Shown one piece after another: positions 34,401 to 45,401 of a stretch of 64,000 nucleotides of DNA. The notes under the pieces were generated by a model. The model was not told the origin of the DNA and did no database searches. It saw only the letters and a program-made list of their open reading frames with translations. The translations under genes were made by a program, and so were the position numbers. Source of the stretch: Mactra quadrangularis (Eukaryota > Mollusca > Bivalvia > Venerida > Mactridae); contig CM046301.1 in assembly GCA_025267735.1 (NCBI GenBank), positions 15,250,190-15,314,189 of the forward strand. Direction: 5' to 3'. How positions within the stretch are numbered: the first letter of the stretch is position 1; every line of letters begins with the position of its first letter.

Positions 34401-35300
34401 ATGAATTAAATATAATCAGAATAGTGCCACTAAATTGCCATCTTAGAAACAATTTGCTTCTAGAGTCAACTGACAAGCTATAGTATCAATGATTTAATAT
34501 TCGCAAGACCAAGAGATATTAAAAACCTAAACATGTTGCTGTATACCCATTAGTGTGGAGTTATGTCTATTTATATGACTTGAAATTAACTTTCCAGCTC
34601 TTAAAATTCATTTTGACCACCATCTTGGATTCTTGAAGTTATCAAAGAATACAAGCATGGCACCATTAGTTACATAAACAAAAGTAAGTTAATTACAATA
34701 TAAAATGCATTGAAATCATTTTGTATACCCCAGTCTATGACTTAGCTCATTGTGATTGATATATACTCGACAGCTAGTTATTTACGCCATTCTAGCCGCC
34801 ATCTTGGATTTTGGGAATTGCCAAATGATGCCAGTGTAGCATCAACCAGTTTTATAAACTAAATTAAACAGTAATTACTACAAAAATGCATTAAACTTTT
34901 TTATATGACTCAGTGTACGATTCTGCTCATTGTGTTTGATATTCCCGACAAACGTAGCTTTTATCCGCCATTTTGTCCGCCATCTTGGATTGGAAAATGA
35001 AAGAAGGGTTCCAAAATTGCATGAAATAAAATTGCAGGTAATGTTAGACTAATTTTAGCTCTTTAGATTATCAGACTGTGATAAAAATGGACATTTTATA
35101 CATTAATCAGCTCTCATCCGCCATTTTGTCCGCCATCTTGAATTTTGAGAGTTGCCCAAGAGTGCCGAAGTGGCATCATCCAGTTTCGTAAACTACAGTG
35201 TCTAAGCTTCAAGAAAATGCAAAAACATTTTCTACATCATTCCATGCACGGTTCAGTCGATTTTTGTAGTTTATATACCGGACTAATTTTGTCGGCTAAA
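31490..35300. mobile_element. ~3.8-kb foldback-like element with repeat-built inverted arms
   Basis: The left arm (about 31490-32410) and right arm (about 34600-35300) are inverted copies. TTTAGTCCGG near 31500 pairs with CCGGACTAA near 35280, and GATGCCACTT...TTGGGCA...CCAAGATGGCG near 31600 pairs with CGCCATCTTG...TTGCCCAA...AAGTGGCATC near 35130-35180. Each arm contains diverged repeats of about 178 bp, each with (C/A)AA(G/A)ATGGCGG boxes. No transposase was recognised in the central about 2.2 kb; the 83-codon frame at 33525-33776 has no domain I can name. Long inverted arms made of direct repeats are typical of foldback and some MULE-like elements. Confidence 0.7.
32226..32340. mobile_element. 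Palindromic MITE nested in the left arm
   Basis: GAAGTGTTTTTATAATG...GTTATTTGGTTGAAGACAGTCAT...AGCCTTCGGCC is followed by its reverse complement TCAGGCTATAATGACTGTCTCCAGCCAAATAAC...CATTATGAAAACACTT. The arms are about 52 bp and meet at the short loop near TGTGGCC. No equivalent exists in the right arm, so it inserted later. Confidence 0.7.
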
Positions 35301-35304
35301 AGAA

Positions 35305-36205
35305 CGCAGTTTTCAGGAAATGGCAAAGCTGCTGAACCGATTTGATTCATAAGCATATATGTGTATGCGTCATTTTGATGGCCAAGAAATCCTGATTCCA
35401 CATATCTCATCAGGCCTGTATTGTCTATAACTGTCTTATTGTTTTATACTGTATCTAAATTTAACTATACAAGTATCATGATCATTTCAGTGGTAAGTCA
35501 TATGGAATTGCAAAAACACGTAGAAAAATACAATGTCATTTATTTTGCTTGGCCTAACAATTTGATTGAAAATTGCTTTGAGAAAATCCCTCCGATTTGT
35601 ACGTATTCAGTCATCCGCTCTCCGTCTAAGCTGTCCGCGTGTACATCTCTAATAAGCCATGCAGACATGATCACACGCTTTAAAATCATTGTTACACTTC
35701 TATGATGACATTTAAATCAATCGCGATCGAATGCTTTTCGGTCATCTCGTCTAATTACCCTCGATAATTTCAATGTTAATATTGTTCGACTCTTTCCGGC
35801 AACTTCGTTCATCTCCGTGGGTTGCGTGACGTCATAGAAAAAAGTTCGATATCCTTGCGCGTATTCATATCAAGGGGCATGTTCCACAAGGCTATCGCTA
35901 GCTAGCGCTTTTTGAAAGCAATTTTGAGTAGCATATTAGCGCTCGCCTTGTGAAACGTGCCCGATATAAAACGACAACTTTGGGACAGCTTGTTTTGAAT
36001 GATTTTATGTTCCATATAATGCACTTTTGTCTGTGATTTCGTAGAATAGAGACAATTTGTACATACTATGAAAGAAAATTGCGTGGTTGTGGTAAAATAG
36101 AGGTCGGAAGAACTACTTTGTCTTTGACTTGGGTTGGCTAAACCCGAAACGACTGTCGAGATGGTCGTAATAAAGTAAGCGCTTAAAAAGCGCTTAACTT
36201 CACAA
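35305..36205. other. Non-coding stretch with two small palindromes
   Basis: At 35874-35962, GGGCATGTTCCACAAGGC...GCTAGCGC and GCGCTCGCCTTGTGAAACGTGCCC are inverted, probably a short MITE. A single GTGACGTCAT word lies at 35826-35835. AAGCGCTTAAAAAGCGCTT is at 36177-36196, just before copy C. The frames at 35421-35705 and 35902-36222 lack domains. Confidence 0.5.
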
Positions 36206-38792
36206 GCAGTTGGGTCATACAAAGTATATCAAATGAGAATACTGAATAACAAAGTCCATTGCAACATACTAAACAAACAGTCAAATCAACTTAAAGCAAC
36301 AAAGTACCACACAAAATAACACAACACGGCACAGAAAAGGACAATTCAACATGAAGCAACACACCCTAGCAAAAATGGGCAACACAATTGAACAAAACAC
36401 AACAAAGCACAGCAAAAAGGAACTGATCCTACAGAAAAGCATATCACAGCAAAAAAATACAATACAACACAGCAAAGCACAACACGGTTTACAAAAGGAC
36501 AGTACAAAATAACACGACAAAGTCAAGATGACGGCAACACATTTATCAAATAAAAACATCATAACAAAGCAAAGAAATGGACAGTACAAACAACACAATA
36601 GTATACGCTCTGTTATTAGTTAATTTTCTATTGCGTTAAAACGATTTAAAAGTAAAATGTACAACAAAGGACACGACACAGCAAAAATACAATACAAAAT
36701 AACACAACACAATGTGCAGCAAATGTGAGAAAGGTAACTACAGAACAGCATATCAGAGCAAAGAAATTGACAATAAGAACTATTCACAGCATTAAAGAAA
36801 AGGAAAAATTAACACACCAAAGTAGAGGGCAATAATAAACACAACTCAGCAAAGAAATGAACAGTTCAATAAAATACACACATATTCGAAATGTATTTTG
36901 TATTTCATGATAACAATATAAAAGTAATATGTACAACAATATCAACAGTTAGACAATTCAGACGAGAATATACAGTCAATAAAAATGTTAATCAAAGTCT
37001 ATATTCTACAACTAGATTTCTTATGTAGGTCAATCTTCCAATGGGTCCTACATCTATATACACTCTGATTAATTTTATTGTCCGCCAGTTAAAACAAAAG
37101 ACTAATTGTCAGCAAAAATATTTGTCATGTGTTATAAATGATACATCAAAATATCCTGATATTGTCTAAGTGTAGGTTCTTACACATCTCTAACATGTCA
37201 TTAATCACTCTTTGACCTCACGATGTTGTTTTATATATCAAGCACCACATTTCAACGAAGACAATTCAAAGCAAATGATGATACAATTTAAACATTCAAC
37301 AAAAACATCTGTAGCAAATGACAACACTGAAAAGTAAAAGCTCATCGCAGCATACCAAACGAGAGTTCAAATTGACTCAACGCAGTCAAGTTCTATACAA
37401 AAACACAACATAATACAGAAAAGAAAAATACAATACAAAATAACACAACACAATGCTGCAAATGTGAGAATAGACACTACAGAACAGCACAATACAGCAA
37501 AGAAATGGGTAATAAGAACAAATCAACACAGCAAAGAAAAGGGAAAATAACACACCAAAGAAGAGGGCAATAAACTAACACATTTCAGCAAAGAAATGAA
37601 CAATTCAATAAAAAAAACCACATATTCAAAATGTATTTTGTATTTTATGATAACAATATAAAACTAATATGTACAGCAATATCAACAGTTAGACAATTCG
37701 GACAAGAATATAAAATGTACAGTCAATAAGATGTTAATCTAAGTCTGAATTCTACAACTTGATTTCTTATGTAGGTCAATCTTCCAATGGGCACTACATC
37801 TATATACACTTTGATTAATTTTATTGTCAGCCAGTTAAAACAAAAGACTAATTGTTAGCAAAAAATATTTGTCATGTGTTATAAATGATACATCAAAATA
37901 TCCTGATATTGTCTAAGTGTAGGTTCTTACACATCTCTAACATGTCATTAATCACTCTTTGACCTTCATGATGGAGTTTTACATCAATGAAACAGCTGGG
38001 TATGTACAAAAACACAACCAGGACAATGAAGTGCAAAAATTACAACATTGCAAATGGTGTGACATGATAATTAATGAATTCACTTAAAGTGAACTGGAGA
38101 TATATAATTTTTTATATGTTTGAAGAACGAAACCTAATTCAAAAGTATGAACAATGCTTGATATGTTTAATAAAACATGAAATGTAAAATAAATCATAAT
38201 CATGCGTAGCCTTTTATAATAATAATAATAGGGAAGAATAGACACGTGTTCTGTATCTAATGCTTTGTGAAAGTTTGTGTCATAACGGCAAAAATAATAA
38301 CAAATTGCAACGGAAATACTCATCATCCGCCCGCCATTTTCTTCCTTATTTCAACCAATCAGAATACAGCATCTTAAATATATGATACCGTTATTTATGG
38401 TTCAATTATAATAGAGTTTTGAAAGTAGACATTTATTATCAAATATTTAGAAAAAACAACGTTGAAAACAAGAAAAAGTGATAAATGTTTGTGGAAATTA
38501 AACTGCAGAGGAAATAAATTTATATACATTGTTTATAAACTCATATTTGTTACGTAGTCCCCTTGATTCTCTCCAACAGTAATCGTTGTAAACTAAGTAC
38601 CGTTGTACCGGATACTTGGTGAGACGATTTTAGGTCTAATATATCAAAACGAGACAACCAATCGTCTAAGATTCATTTTTTCCCTTTCAGTTAACCAATT
38701 ATGATTGAAATGGCAACAAATCAATATTTCAAACCATTTAAGCGCGATCATTCTAAACTACACATGAATGGAATTTAGACTTAACCATAAAT

Positions 38793-38798
38793 CACGTG
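38793..38798. promoter_or_regulatory. CACGTG E-box before the putative start exon (copy C)
   Basis: Identical in sequence and spacing to 20253-20258 of copy A and followed by the same AAAATGGCGGC box. Conservation between copies is the only evidence. Confidence 0.35.
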
Positions 38799-38805
38799 AT
38801 ACAAA

Positions 38806-38844
38806 ATGGCGGCTGTTCTTGAATATAAAACTGGTGAAAGTTAA
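38806..38844 (+). other. Conserved 12-codon upstream ORF (copy C)
   Basis: It encodes the same MAAVLEYKTGES peptide as 20266-20304, with one synonymous change (GCA/GCT). The stop codon is retained. Confidence 0.35.
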
Positions 38845-38961
38845 GAGAAAATATATTTAACAAACGTATGATATGACAAATTATATCGTGTTTTATGAGA
38901 TGCACAATATATTTATTCATCTTGAGACACAATCTAGAACTGACAGTACGTTGACCATGTG

Positions 38962-39017
38962 ATGGCTGCAAAGTACGCTGACGACACAAACCATGATTGT
39001 CTTACATCAAATCAAAG
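38962..39017 (+). CDS. Putative first coding exon with splice donor (copy C)
   Basis: It encodes MAAKYADDTNHDCLTSNQ and ends CAAAG|GTATGA. It differs from copy A by two synonymous changes and one Y-to-N change. After the donor, the intron side differs by indels (GAATATTTATAAAC versus GAAATGTTTC), as expected outside an exon. No partner exon was found. Confidence 0.4.
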
Positions 39018-39244
39018 GTATGAATATTTATAAACTTTTATTTTTTAGCAAAACTTATCTATTTACACTGTTTTTAATTCACTTTGTCGTAATCATGCTT
39101 AAATACTTAAAATATAATGGATAATCAACACAATTTTTTATTGGTTTTTAAGTTCAAAATGTTATACATGATAATGCATTCCTACTAATGAAATATGTTT
39201 TTATGAAGCGCGTATGTTTGACAAAGTTTTTATAAAAATGTACT

Positions 39245-39870
39245 GTTAAGTTAAAAACCTGAAACATAAATATTTACCTATCTTTAGATTTCAAAGGCGA
39301 ACTACGAGTAGACATTCAGTTCACGTAGAAAAAACAATATTAGACATATACATGTTGTTTACTATGTTCAAAAAAACCATCGACTTTATGTTCTACCTAG
39401 AGCTTTAATGGATTTAATAATAGAAAAACTCGCGAAGTAAGAAAAGCAAAAAACGCACTCGCAGCACTTTATAGAAAACATATAAGCGGGTCAGTACGGT
39501 TTTGCAAGCATACAAATCCCCGTGTACACATTACAGAAATCAATACGTTACATGCGAATGGAAGCACAATTGCGTGGGCAGGGCGATGTTCGGTTTTCAC
39601 ATTTTCCAATTTATCCAATGCCATTGATACACAAAAAGCATTCTATCGGTACTAGCATTATAGCTATAAAGTGGAAGATGGACTTAAATTACTTCATGAT
39701 GGACTAGGGGTATAAAATATTACTGTTATATTATGTGTGCCCAGATATATACGTGGGCAGATAGATGATTTGGACAACAGATAGAAGGTATTCATTTACA
39801 TTTATAAATATACATTATAATTAATTTTGTTTTTAAACTTCGTAGATTAAATTTGGATTTGTTGTTTGCT
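39245..39870. other. Non-coding stretch, nothing recognised
   Basis: The 61-codon frame at 39522-39707 has no domain or repeat partner. Confidence 0.5.
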
Positions 39871-39871
39871 T

Positions 39872-40130
39872 TTTGCTGCGTTTAACGCCGCGTCAACACA
39901 TTTTTAGATTAATTTCAGCGTCCAGCGCACCTAACCTAGCTTTCCTGGACCCTTGTCTATAACCAGTACTCACATATCCTTCTACAAGGCTGGAAACTTC
40001 TCGATATACCTTATTAATGGAGGAAAGTTGACATTATTGTAATTTTTTTATGGAGGGGTATAACCTCTCACGGTGGGGTTCGAACCCGTACCCCCTTCGG
40101 GACACTTTATTCGAAATCCAGGTTAGATTT
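39872..40130 (-). mobile_element. SINE family 1, 5'-truncated
   Basis: On the minus strand it has the B box GGTTCGAACCC within GGGGTACGGGTTCGAACCCCACC, then GGTTATACCCCTCCAT, AAGTTTCCAGCCTTGTAGAAGG, CCAGGAAAGCTAGG, and a tail with GTGTTGACGCGGCGTTAAAC. The A-box half is missing. It is closest to the full copy at 51997-52281. Confidence 0.8.
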
Positions 40131-40388
40131 AATTTGTTATTATAAATATTTTACAACTGTGTTTATATATAATATACATGTATCAAATAAATAACTGTAT
40201 GTATATTTGATTTGGGCATAGCTAGATTCAATGCACTTGTCAACAAAATCAAATGATATTTGCCATCGTAAGTAGGAATTATTAATAATACATAAAAATA
40301 TCCTCATATTGCCTAAGTGTTATTTCTTACAAGTACTTACATCAATGCATCTTGGAATAACTTGCGCGTGTATATTTGCCAACATAGC

Positions 40389-40500
40389 TTATTTGTGTAC
40401 ATTTTAAAAAATCATAACTTATTTGTGTACATTTAACAGTATAGGTTATTTGTGTACATTTGACAGCAAAGGTTATTTGTGTATATTTGACAACATAACC
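40389..40500. repeat. Short ~27-30-bp tandem repeat (TTATTTGTGTACATTT)
   Basis: Units start at 40389, 40419, 40446 and 40473. Weaker relatives (TTAGTGTACATTTTGTC) follow to about 40570. Confidence 0.75.
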
Positions 40501-40574
40501 TGTATGTCCCCTATTTTAGTATTAGTGTACAATTTGTCACATTAACTTGTTAGTGTACATTTTGTCATTTCTGT

Positions 40575-41925
40575 TATTTCGTTTTTGGTTTCCATACATA
40601 TAAAACATTTTATATATTTTATTTCCCACAGGCTAACAGTTAATATACTTCTATTTTCCACTTTGGCTTTCGTTTCAAGATTTGTTTACAAACTTTATAA
40701 ATAAATCCAAAATATTTTAACAAATTAGGGCAAAAGTTGGTCAACATATTTTTACGTATCTCTTCCGAGCATTATACCTTACAATCAAACAAGTATCACG
40801 CAATTAACCTAGTGCATGTATATGAGTTCATTTGCTTCAGACATACATGTACAAATAAAACAAGGAATAGGCCACACGTATTGTGAATGAAAATATTATT
40901 TATTAAATTAGGAAATCAAACATAATATCAACAGCATATAAACATCTCACGTGGACAGAAATTGTTCGACATTTTTATAATATCATCTGCGAAACCAAAT
41001 ATATGAATTCTGAAAAAAATAATCACGGAAAAATACATAACAACAAAAATTAAGTCATTTCAAAATAATAAATCTACAGTTATTTGCGGTGGACATAACA
41101 TATATTTTCTTAGATAAACTTTATCCAGAATTATAAGATCAAAATTACCATTTATTGATACGACAAATAAATAAACTGTAAACTGCAAAATCAAAATAAT
41201 TTTTAAGGAGACTCCCTTTTGCATAACTTTCTTTTGTTTGTTTTTTTCTCAACTTAGATATGTTGCATATTACGAATGAAAATCAATCCAAATTCTTTTT
41301 CAATTTTTTATATGTGGCAGTGCACATTGTATAGTAAAATTCTACCATAAGTATAAAGACTATCTTAATTTATTGCAAATCCGGCGAACGTTTTTTGACG
41401 ATATTTAAGTCCCAAATGCTTAAAACTAGAATAGAAAAATGTCCGTATATTATAAAATAAGTTTAATTAAAAGTTAATAAAAATATATCAGAATTTTAAT
41501 TGAAACTTGTTGCATTAATCTGTACACACATTAAAAATGATTTTAAAATATTATTTTGCTCCCTGGACATCCAACAAGTAAAACATCAGCGTCCTTGTAA
41601 GATAATGAAGGTAATGGCGTCGCTAATATTTTAATCAATTATTCAAGAAAGCGTTTTTGTTTCTATGGAATTTCAACATACGAAAGTTCCGTAGAACTCC
41701 ACACTAATCTTACGTAAAACTATAGGGGGCGGCCTAGGTTCGGAATCAAACGGTCTCCTATGCGTAATGCGTCAATGTTTGACTTATCTCTTAATCGTCG
41801 CAATAAAAGACAGAAATTCAAACTGGAACTTATTTTTGGACCGCATTTGTCATTGACTATAGCAGAAAATCTTTCTGAGACTGATATCACTAATTGGCAT
41901 CAGCATCATGTATGAACAAGGTTAC
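40575..41925. other. AT-rich non-coding stretch, nothing recognised
   Basis: Poly-purine AAAATA/TATATT runs are present, with no coding frame above background and no repeat partner in the window. Confidence 0.55.
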
Positions 41926-41930
41926 TGGCT

Positions 41931-42153
41931 CGTGGAACCGTTTGGATCATTTCGGCGGTAGCTGTACAACACATAATACGGAAACGCCCGACTGTTTTTT
42001 CGAATATCCACGGACAATAACAATTCTTTAGTAGGTAATAAATGGAACCATTCGGAAAACCTTGGCGATAGCTGCGCTACACATAATATGGAATCAACCG
42101 AGTGGTTAACCGAATGTCAACGGACGATAAAATATACTTCAATAGAAAATAAA
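41931..42153. repeat. ~110-bp tandem duplication with TTCGG...GGCGxTAGCTG
   Basis: Two units begin at GGAACCGTTTGGATC (41934) and GGAACCATTCGGAAAACC (42044). Each continues with GGCG(G/A)TAGCTG, ACACATAATA(C/T)GGAA, CCACGGAC or CAACGGAC, and AATAAATGG. The first lines belong to the wider CATTCGGAAxxCCTxGGCGA word group. Confidence 0.7.
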
Positions 42154-42154
42154 T

Positions 42155-43715
42155 GGTGTTTTACGCCGCTGTTCGACAAGGTTTTTCAGTCATTATGCGG
42201 TGGTCAATCGACAAACTCTTTATTGTTGGGCACAACCACATTTATTTAATAATCTTGCCACAGGTGTTTGTGCTTCAGAATTCTGCTTTTTAGAATCAAA
42301 TTAAAATTCTTTATTTACGACGATTAATATCGAGTATAAGCAAATATTATTGAAAGTACAACGTATCTGTATTTTCTATCCACAACTACTGGGATCTAGC
42401 TGGCTTGTCAACAATGTCCGCCGTTGTCGGATCTTGTTCTGATAGTACCAATCATTACCATACATTTTTATTATGCATTTGTATACGCATGACAATTTTG
42501 TACAACGCTGATTTTAATAAAAAAATGAGAATACATATATTTATATTCTAATTTTCATAACTTAAAAAGATACACTTAAATTTCAAAATGTACTAAACTT
42601 CATTTTGACTAATATTGCCAAAGACTAAAACAAAAAGAAATCATGTGAAAATATGTCTCTGACATTTATAATACTCAAACCAGACTCGACCAGCACCGTG
42701 GCAGTCTCTAACAATCGTCACTATATAAACATACAGTTTCTTTGATTAGGGACAGTGCCGACCGCGTTTGATTCAAACAATTGTTCATTCCATGAAAATA
42801 AAAGCACTGTTCATTCCCGGCTACTTCGCAGTTTTTCCAAAGCAACTCTTAATACATGTATAATATAAACAATAAATCCCATTCAGGCAGTGTCTTAGTA
42901 AACAGTATTAGTTAAAATGTATTATAAATGGGAAATATGAAATTCAATTGTTAAACATGATTACTAGAGAAAACACCCAAACATGTTGGGTCATTTCTGA
43001 CCTTATCCATAACTATTATATTGTATTCTATTTTGATTGAAATAAACTCTTGCAACTCTTGAAAACTCTTGTGGCACCGTAACTAAAGTAGAAAAACATT
43101 AAAATCAAGTTCTGGAATTCTGGAAATACAACGTTGTACATCGGCTTAGCCAAGATAAATGGGACCTTTTGATTTTGCCAATGTTACATTGAAATATTCT
43201 GAAAATGTAAGTTTAAATTAAAAGCAGAGTATTTTTTTCCAACACGTTATCTTGAGAGCTTTCTGATGATGTATAGTTTTACATATGTTTTATTATCATT
43301 TTTTGAATTATTTTGGATTACATTCCCTAAAAACCCTGTTTTTACACTGTTTTTGAGTCTCACTGAGGTTTTGTTCTTTTTTCATCAGTTGTTTTGAAAA
43401 GTTCTTGTTTGTTACAGTTACTTTGATGTGTTTTCTATCTCTGACTGACATACAGGTATACGGTATTTTTTACAAAAGTTATATATAATCAATATTTAAG
43501 AAAATATTCATGAAAGAGTAAACATGTACCCTTGTAACGAAAGTAAGAATTTTGCGTTACCATCTTTGACAGACTTTAAAACTATGTTACTGCTTTATTT
43601 CACTTGTATCATCTTTTTACTATTACAGTTTATAATTATTTTTAATTATTGCAAATGAATTTTCTTTAGAGTATAGCATTTTCTTTTCAGAAAATAACTA
43701 CTGAATATAGTAAAT
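42155..43715. other. AT-rich non-coding stretch, nothing recognised
   Basis: No gene or repeat pair was recognised. ATTGTATTCTATTTTGATTGAAATAAACTC near 43020 looks like a LINE 3' end without further support. Confidence 0.5.
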
Positions 43716-44571
43716 TTTATGTAGAGTCCGTAGCCCCTGTTTTAAACTGTGTGCTGACTTTATATAAAGAAACATAGCTGCTGTTTTATTACGTTTTCTG
43801 TTTTTGGTTGTGCCATATAGGTAATGCAGAAAAGGAATTAAATCAGAAGAAGAACAAAAAAAATCTAAAGACAAATAATTGCTGTCCGTAGCCCTGTAGA
43901 GTCCGTAGCCCCTGCTATATTTATTACTTTTTTTCATACAGGACAATTATAAAACTTTTCTAATTGTCTTAGTTTCGTACCTGTGCTGACTAGCTATGTA
44001 TCTAAATACTGTAGGTCTTGACAATCATCATTCTGTTGAAAATAATGTTAAAGATATATAAGTGACGAAATTAAAGAAAATTAATTTTGCAAAAAAACCA
44101 TTATTGACATATTGTATTTATATTTAAATAGTTTTTGACATGTTAAAAAAAATTAAAAAGTATCCGCCTCTTGATTTAATTCAATTATGAAATTTCATAA
44201 ATATTTTAAGACATGCCATGTCCTAAAAGATTTAAAATCCGCGCCGAAAATTACCGATCGTTTCCGTAAGTCACGTGACTCGCATATTTAAAGACACAAC
44301 TTATAAATCCTGGACATCAAAGGAAAATTGTAGTATAGTGGTTATATCATAATAGTCGTGAAAATTTCAAGTATTACATGTTTCATGACTTTCTCGTGTT
44401 TGCTGGCAGGTGAAATAAATTGAGGCCCGTTCATAGGTAAATTTTGAATTTGGTTGTTTGGTAAATATAAATTATACATGTTTATGCAAACTATACATTT
44501 TTTATGAAATAATCATTGCTCTTGTATAAACTCATTTTATCCTACTATAAAACAAAATACAGCCAAGTAAA

Positions 44572-44733
44572 ATGGCTAGAAGAAGGATAGTTATGTTTGT
44601 CACAAATGATCAACATGAAGTACTAAGGTCTTTCATTCGTGACAGAAATTGGGATGTTGTTATTGAAGTTGTAAAACTTCCTCCACCACCTAGAACACAG
44701 CATTTTCAGGGGTTTATTGATTGTCCTGAATGA
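44572..44733 (+). CDS. 53-codon ORF with HUH-Rep-like motif, uncertain
   Basis: ATG at 44572, stop TGA at 44731-44733. The protein has an RRR start, a hydrophobic strand ending in VTND (residues 6-13), a DVVIEVV strand (29-35), a PPPP run (37-40) and RTQHFQGFID near the end (41-50). Rolling-circle initiators of the CRESS type show a strand with a T-x-N box followed about 35-40 residues later by T-x-H-x-Q-G-F (the metal-binding HUH motif), so the layout is suggestive. The third (Tyr) motif and helicase are absent. A TATAAAA at 44546-44552 is too close to be its promoter. It may be an endogenised fragment, part of a host gene or chance. Confidence 0.3.
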   Translation: MARRRIVMFVTNDQHEVLRSFIRDRNWDVVIEVVKLPPPPRTQHFQGFIDCPE

Positions 44734-44834
44734 TTCTGTTCACTATGTATAACAAATGAGCACTTAGGACTGGTGGCCTAAAGGGAATAAAGATATACAT
44801 ATCTTGTATTCAAGATAAAGAAAATGCCTCTAAG

Positions 44835-45034
44835 TGTGTTTTTTGGCTATGTTATGCAATCGGGGAGTTTGGAGGGATCCAAGATACATAGACAGGAGGG
44901 CATTTGCGAGACTGGCACGAGGCAACCCCAGATTTCATCAGCGTGAGCTGATACCTGAGTGCGTACTTGCACAGTGCAAAACTTGGCTACCAAACCCTCT
45001 AAACCGTCCATATATTGGTCACAAATGGCGATAA
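44835..45034 (+). CDS. Putative P2X7-like (ballast-domain) C-terminal exon
   Basis: The frame opens after TAA at 44831-44833 with an AG at 44833-44834 that could be an acceptor, and ends at TAA (45032-45034). It reads LCNRGVW-RDP near the start, then RRAFARLARGNPRFHQR, ELIPECVLAQCKTWLPNP and PYIGHKW. The cytoplasmic P2X7-like domain, expanded in many invertebrates, ends with a similar order: YR-x-x-(A/Y)-x-x-L-x-x-G...R-x-(I/V)P-(S/E)CV...-(F/Y)P-xP-x-G-x-Y-x-G-(F/H). The upstream zinc-binding Cys residues are not in this exon. A SINE lies 50 bp downstream. It could be a terminal exon or a retro-copy remnant. Confidence 0.45.
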
Positions 45035-45089
45035 AACAAGTCGGGAAAACATAATTGTTTATCCACTGTGGTATCAGCACTCGATTGCT

Positions 45090-45401
45090 TGTTTTTTGGG
45101 GGGTTTAACGCCGTTGCTCACATTATATAAGTTATATCACGGTGGTCAGTCAACCGGCTCACTACTCCAGGAAAGGCTAAATCTCTAGATTTAGCTTTTA
45201 ACCACCTACTAAGCGCATACTTTCGTCAGGGACTGACAACTGCGCTACATTATTAAAAATAATTGGTAGTAGGGAGAATGGCCGTAGAAATAATTTCATA
45301 ACCAAGCTCCACGAGAGTATGCCCCGCTCTAAAATGAAACCTACGACCCCTCAATCAGTAGACTTGCGAGTTACCAACTTAGCTAATCGGGCGGCTGTAC
45401 C
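45090..45401 (-). mobile_element. SINE family 2, near full length, with 8-bp TSD
   Basis: It is flanked by CGATTGCT on both sides (45082-45089, 45402-45409). On the minus strand the head reads GCCCGATTAGCTAAGTTGGTAAC..., then GGGGTCGTAGGTTTCATTTT (decayed B box), CATACTCTCGTGGAGC and TGAAATTATTTCTACGGCC. The body ends with TAAATCTAGAGATTTAGCC and the tail AACGGCGTTAAACCCCCC. The plus-strand 103-codon frame at 45319-45630 runs through the head and is not a gene. Confidence 0.85.

Larger units (their letters stand above)
36206..39243. repeat. Composite repeat, copy C (right half only)
   Basis: From GCAGTTGGGTC to CAAAGTTTTTATAAAAATGTAC it parallels 18733-20698 but is about 1 kb longer, keeping two full units of the 740-bp internal repeat (starting near 36870 and 37607) and more A+C-rich DNA. 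About 220 bp specific to C (38000-38330, GACATGATAATTAATG to CCGCCATTTTC) have no partner in A. The minus-strand 105-codon Cys-rich frame at 36281-36598 is repeat-derived. Confidence 0.85.

Noticed and set aside
36281..36598. 105-codon Cys/Phe-rich minus-strand frame that looks membrane-like
   Set aside because: Arises from A+C-rich satellite-like DNA; equivalent regions in the other copies have stops.
44546..44552. TATA box for the 53-codon ORF
   Set aside because: TATAAAA lies only 20 bp before the ATG, so transcription would start at or after the start codon.
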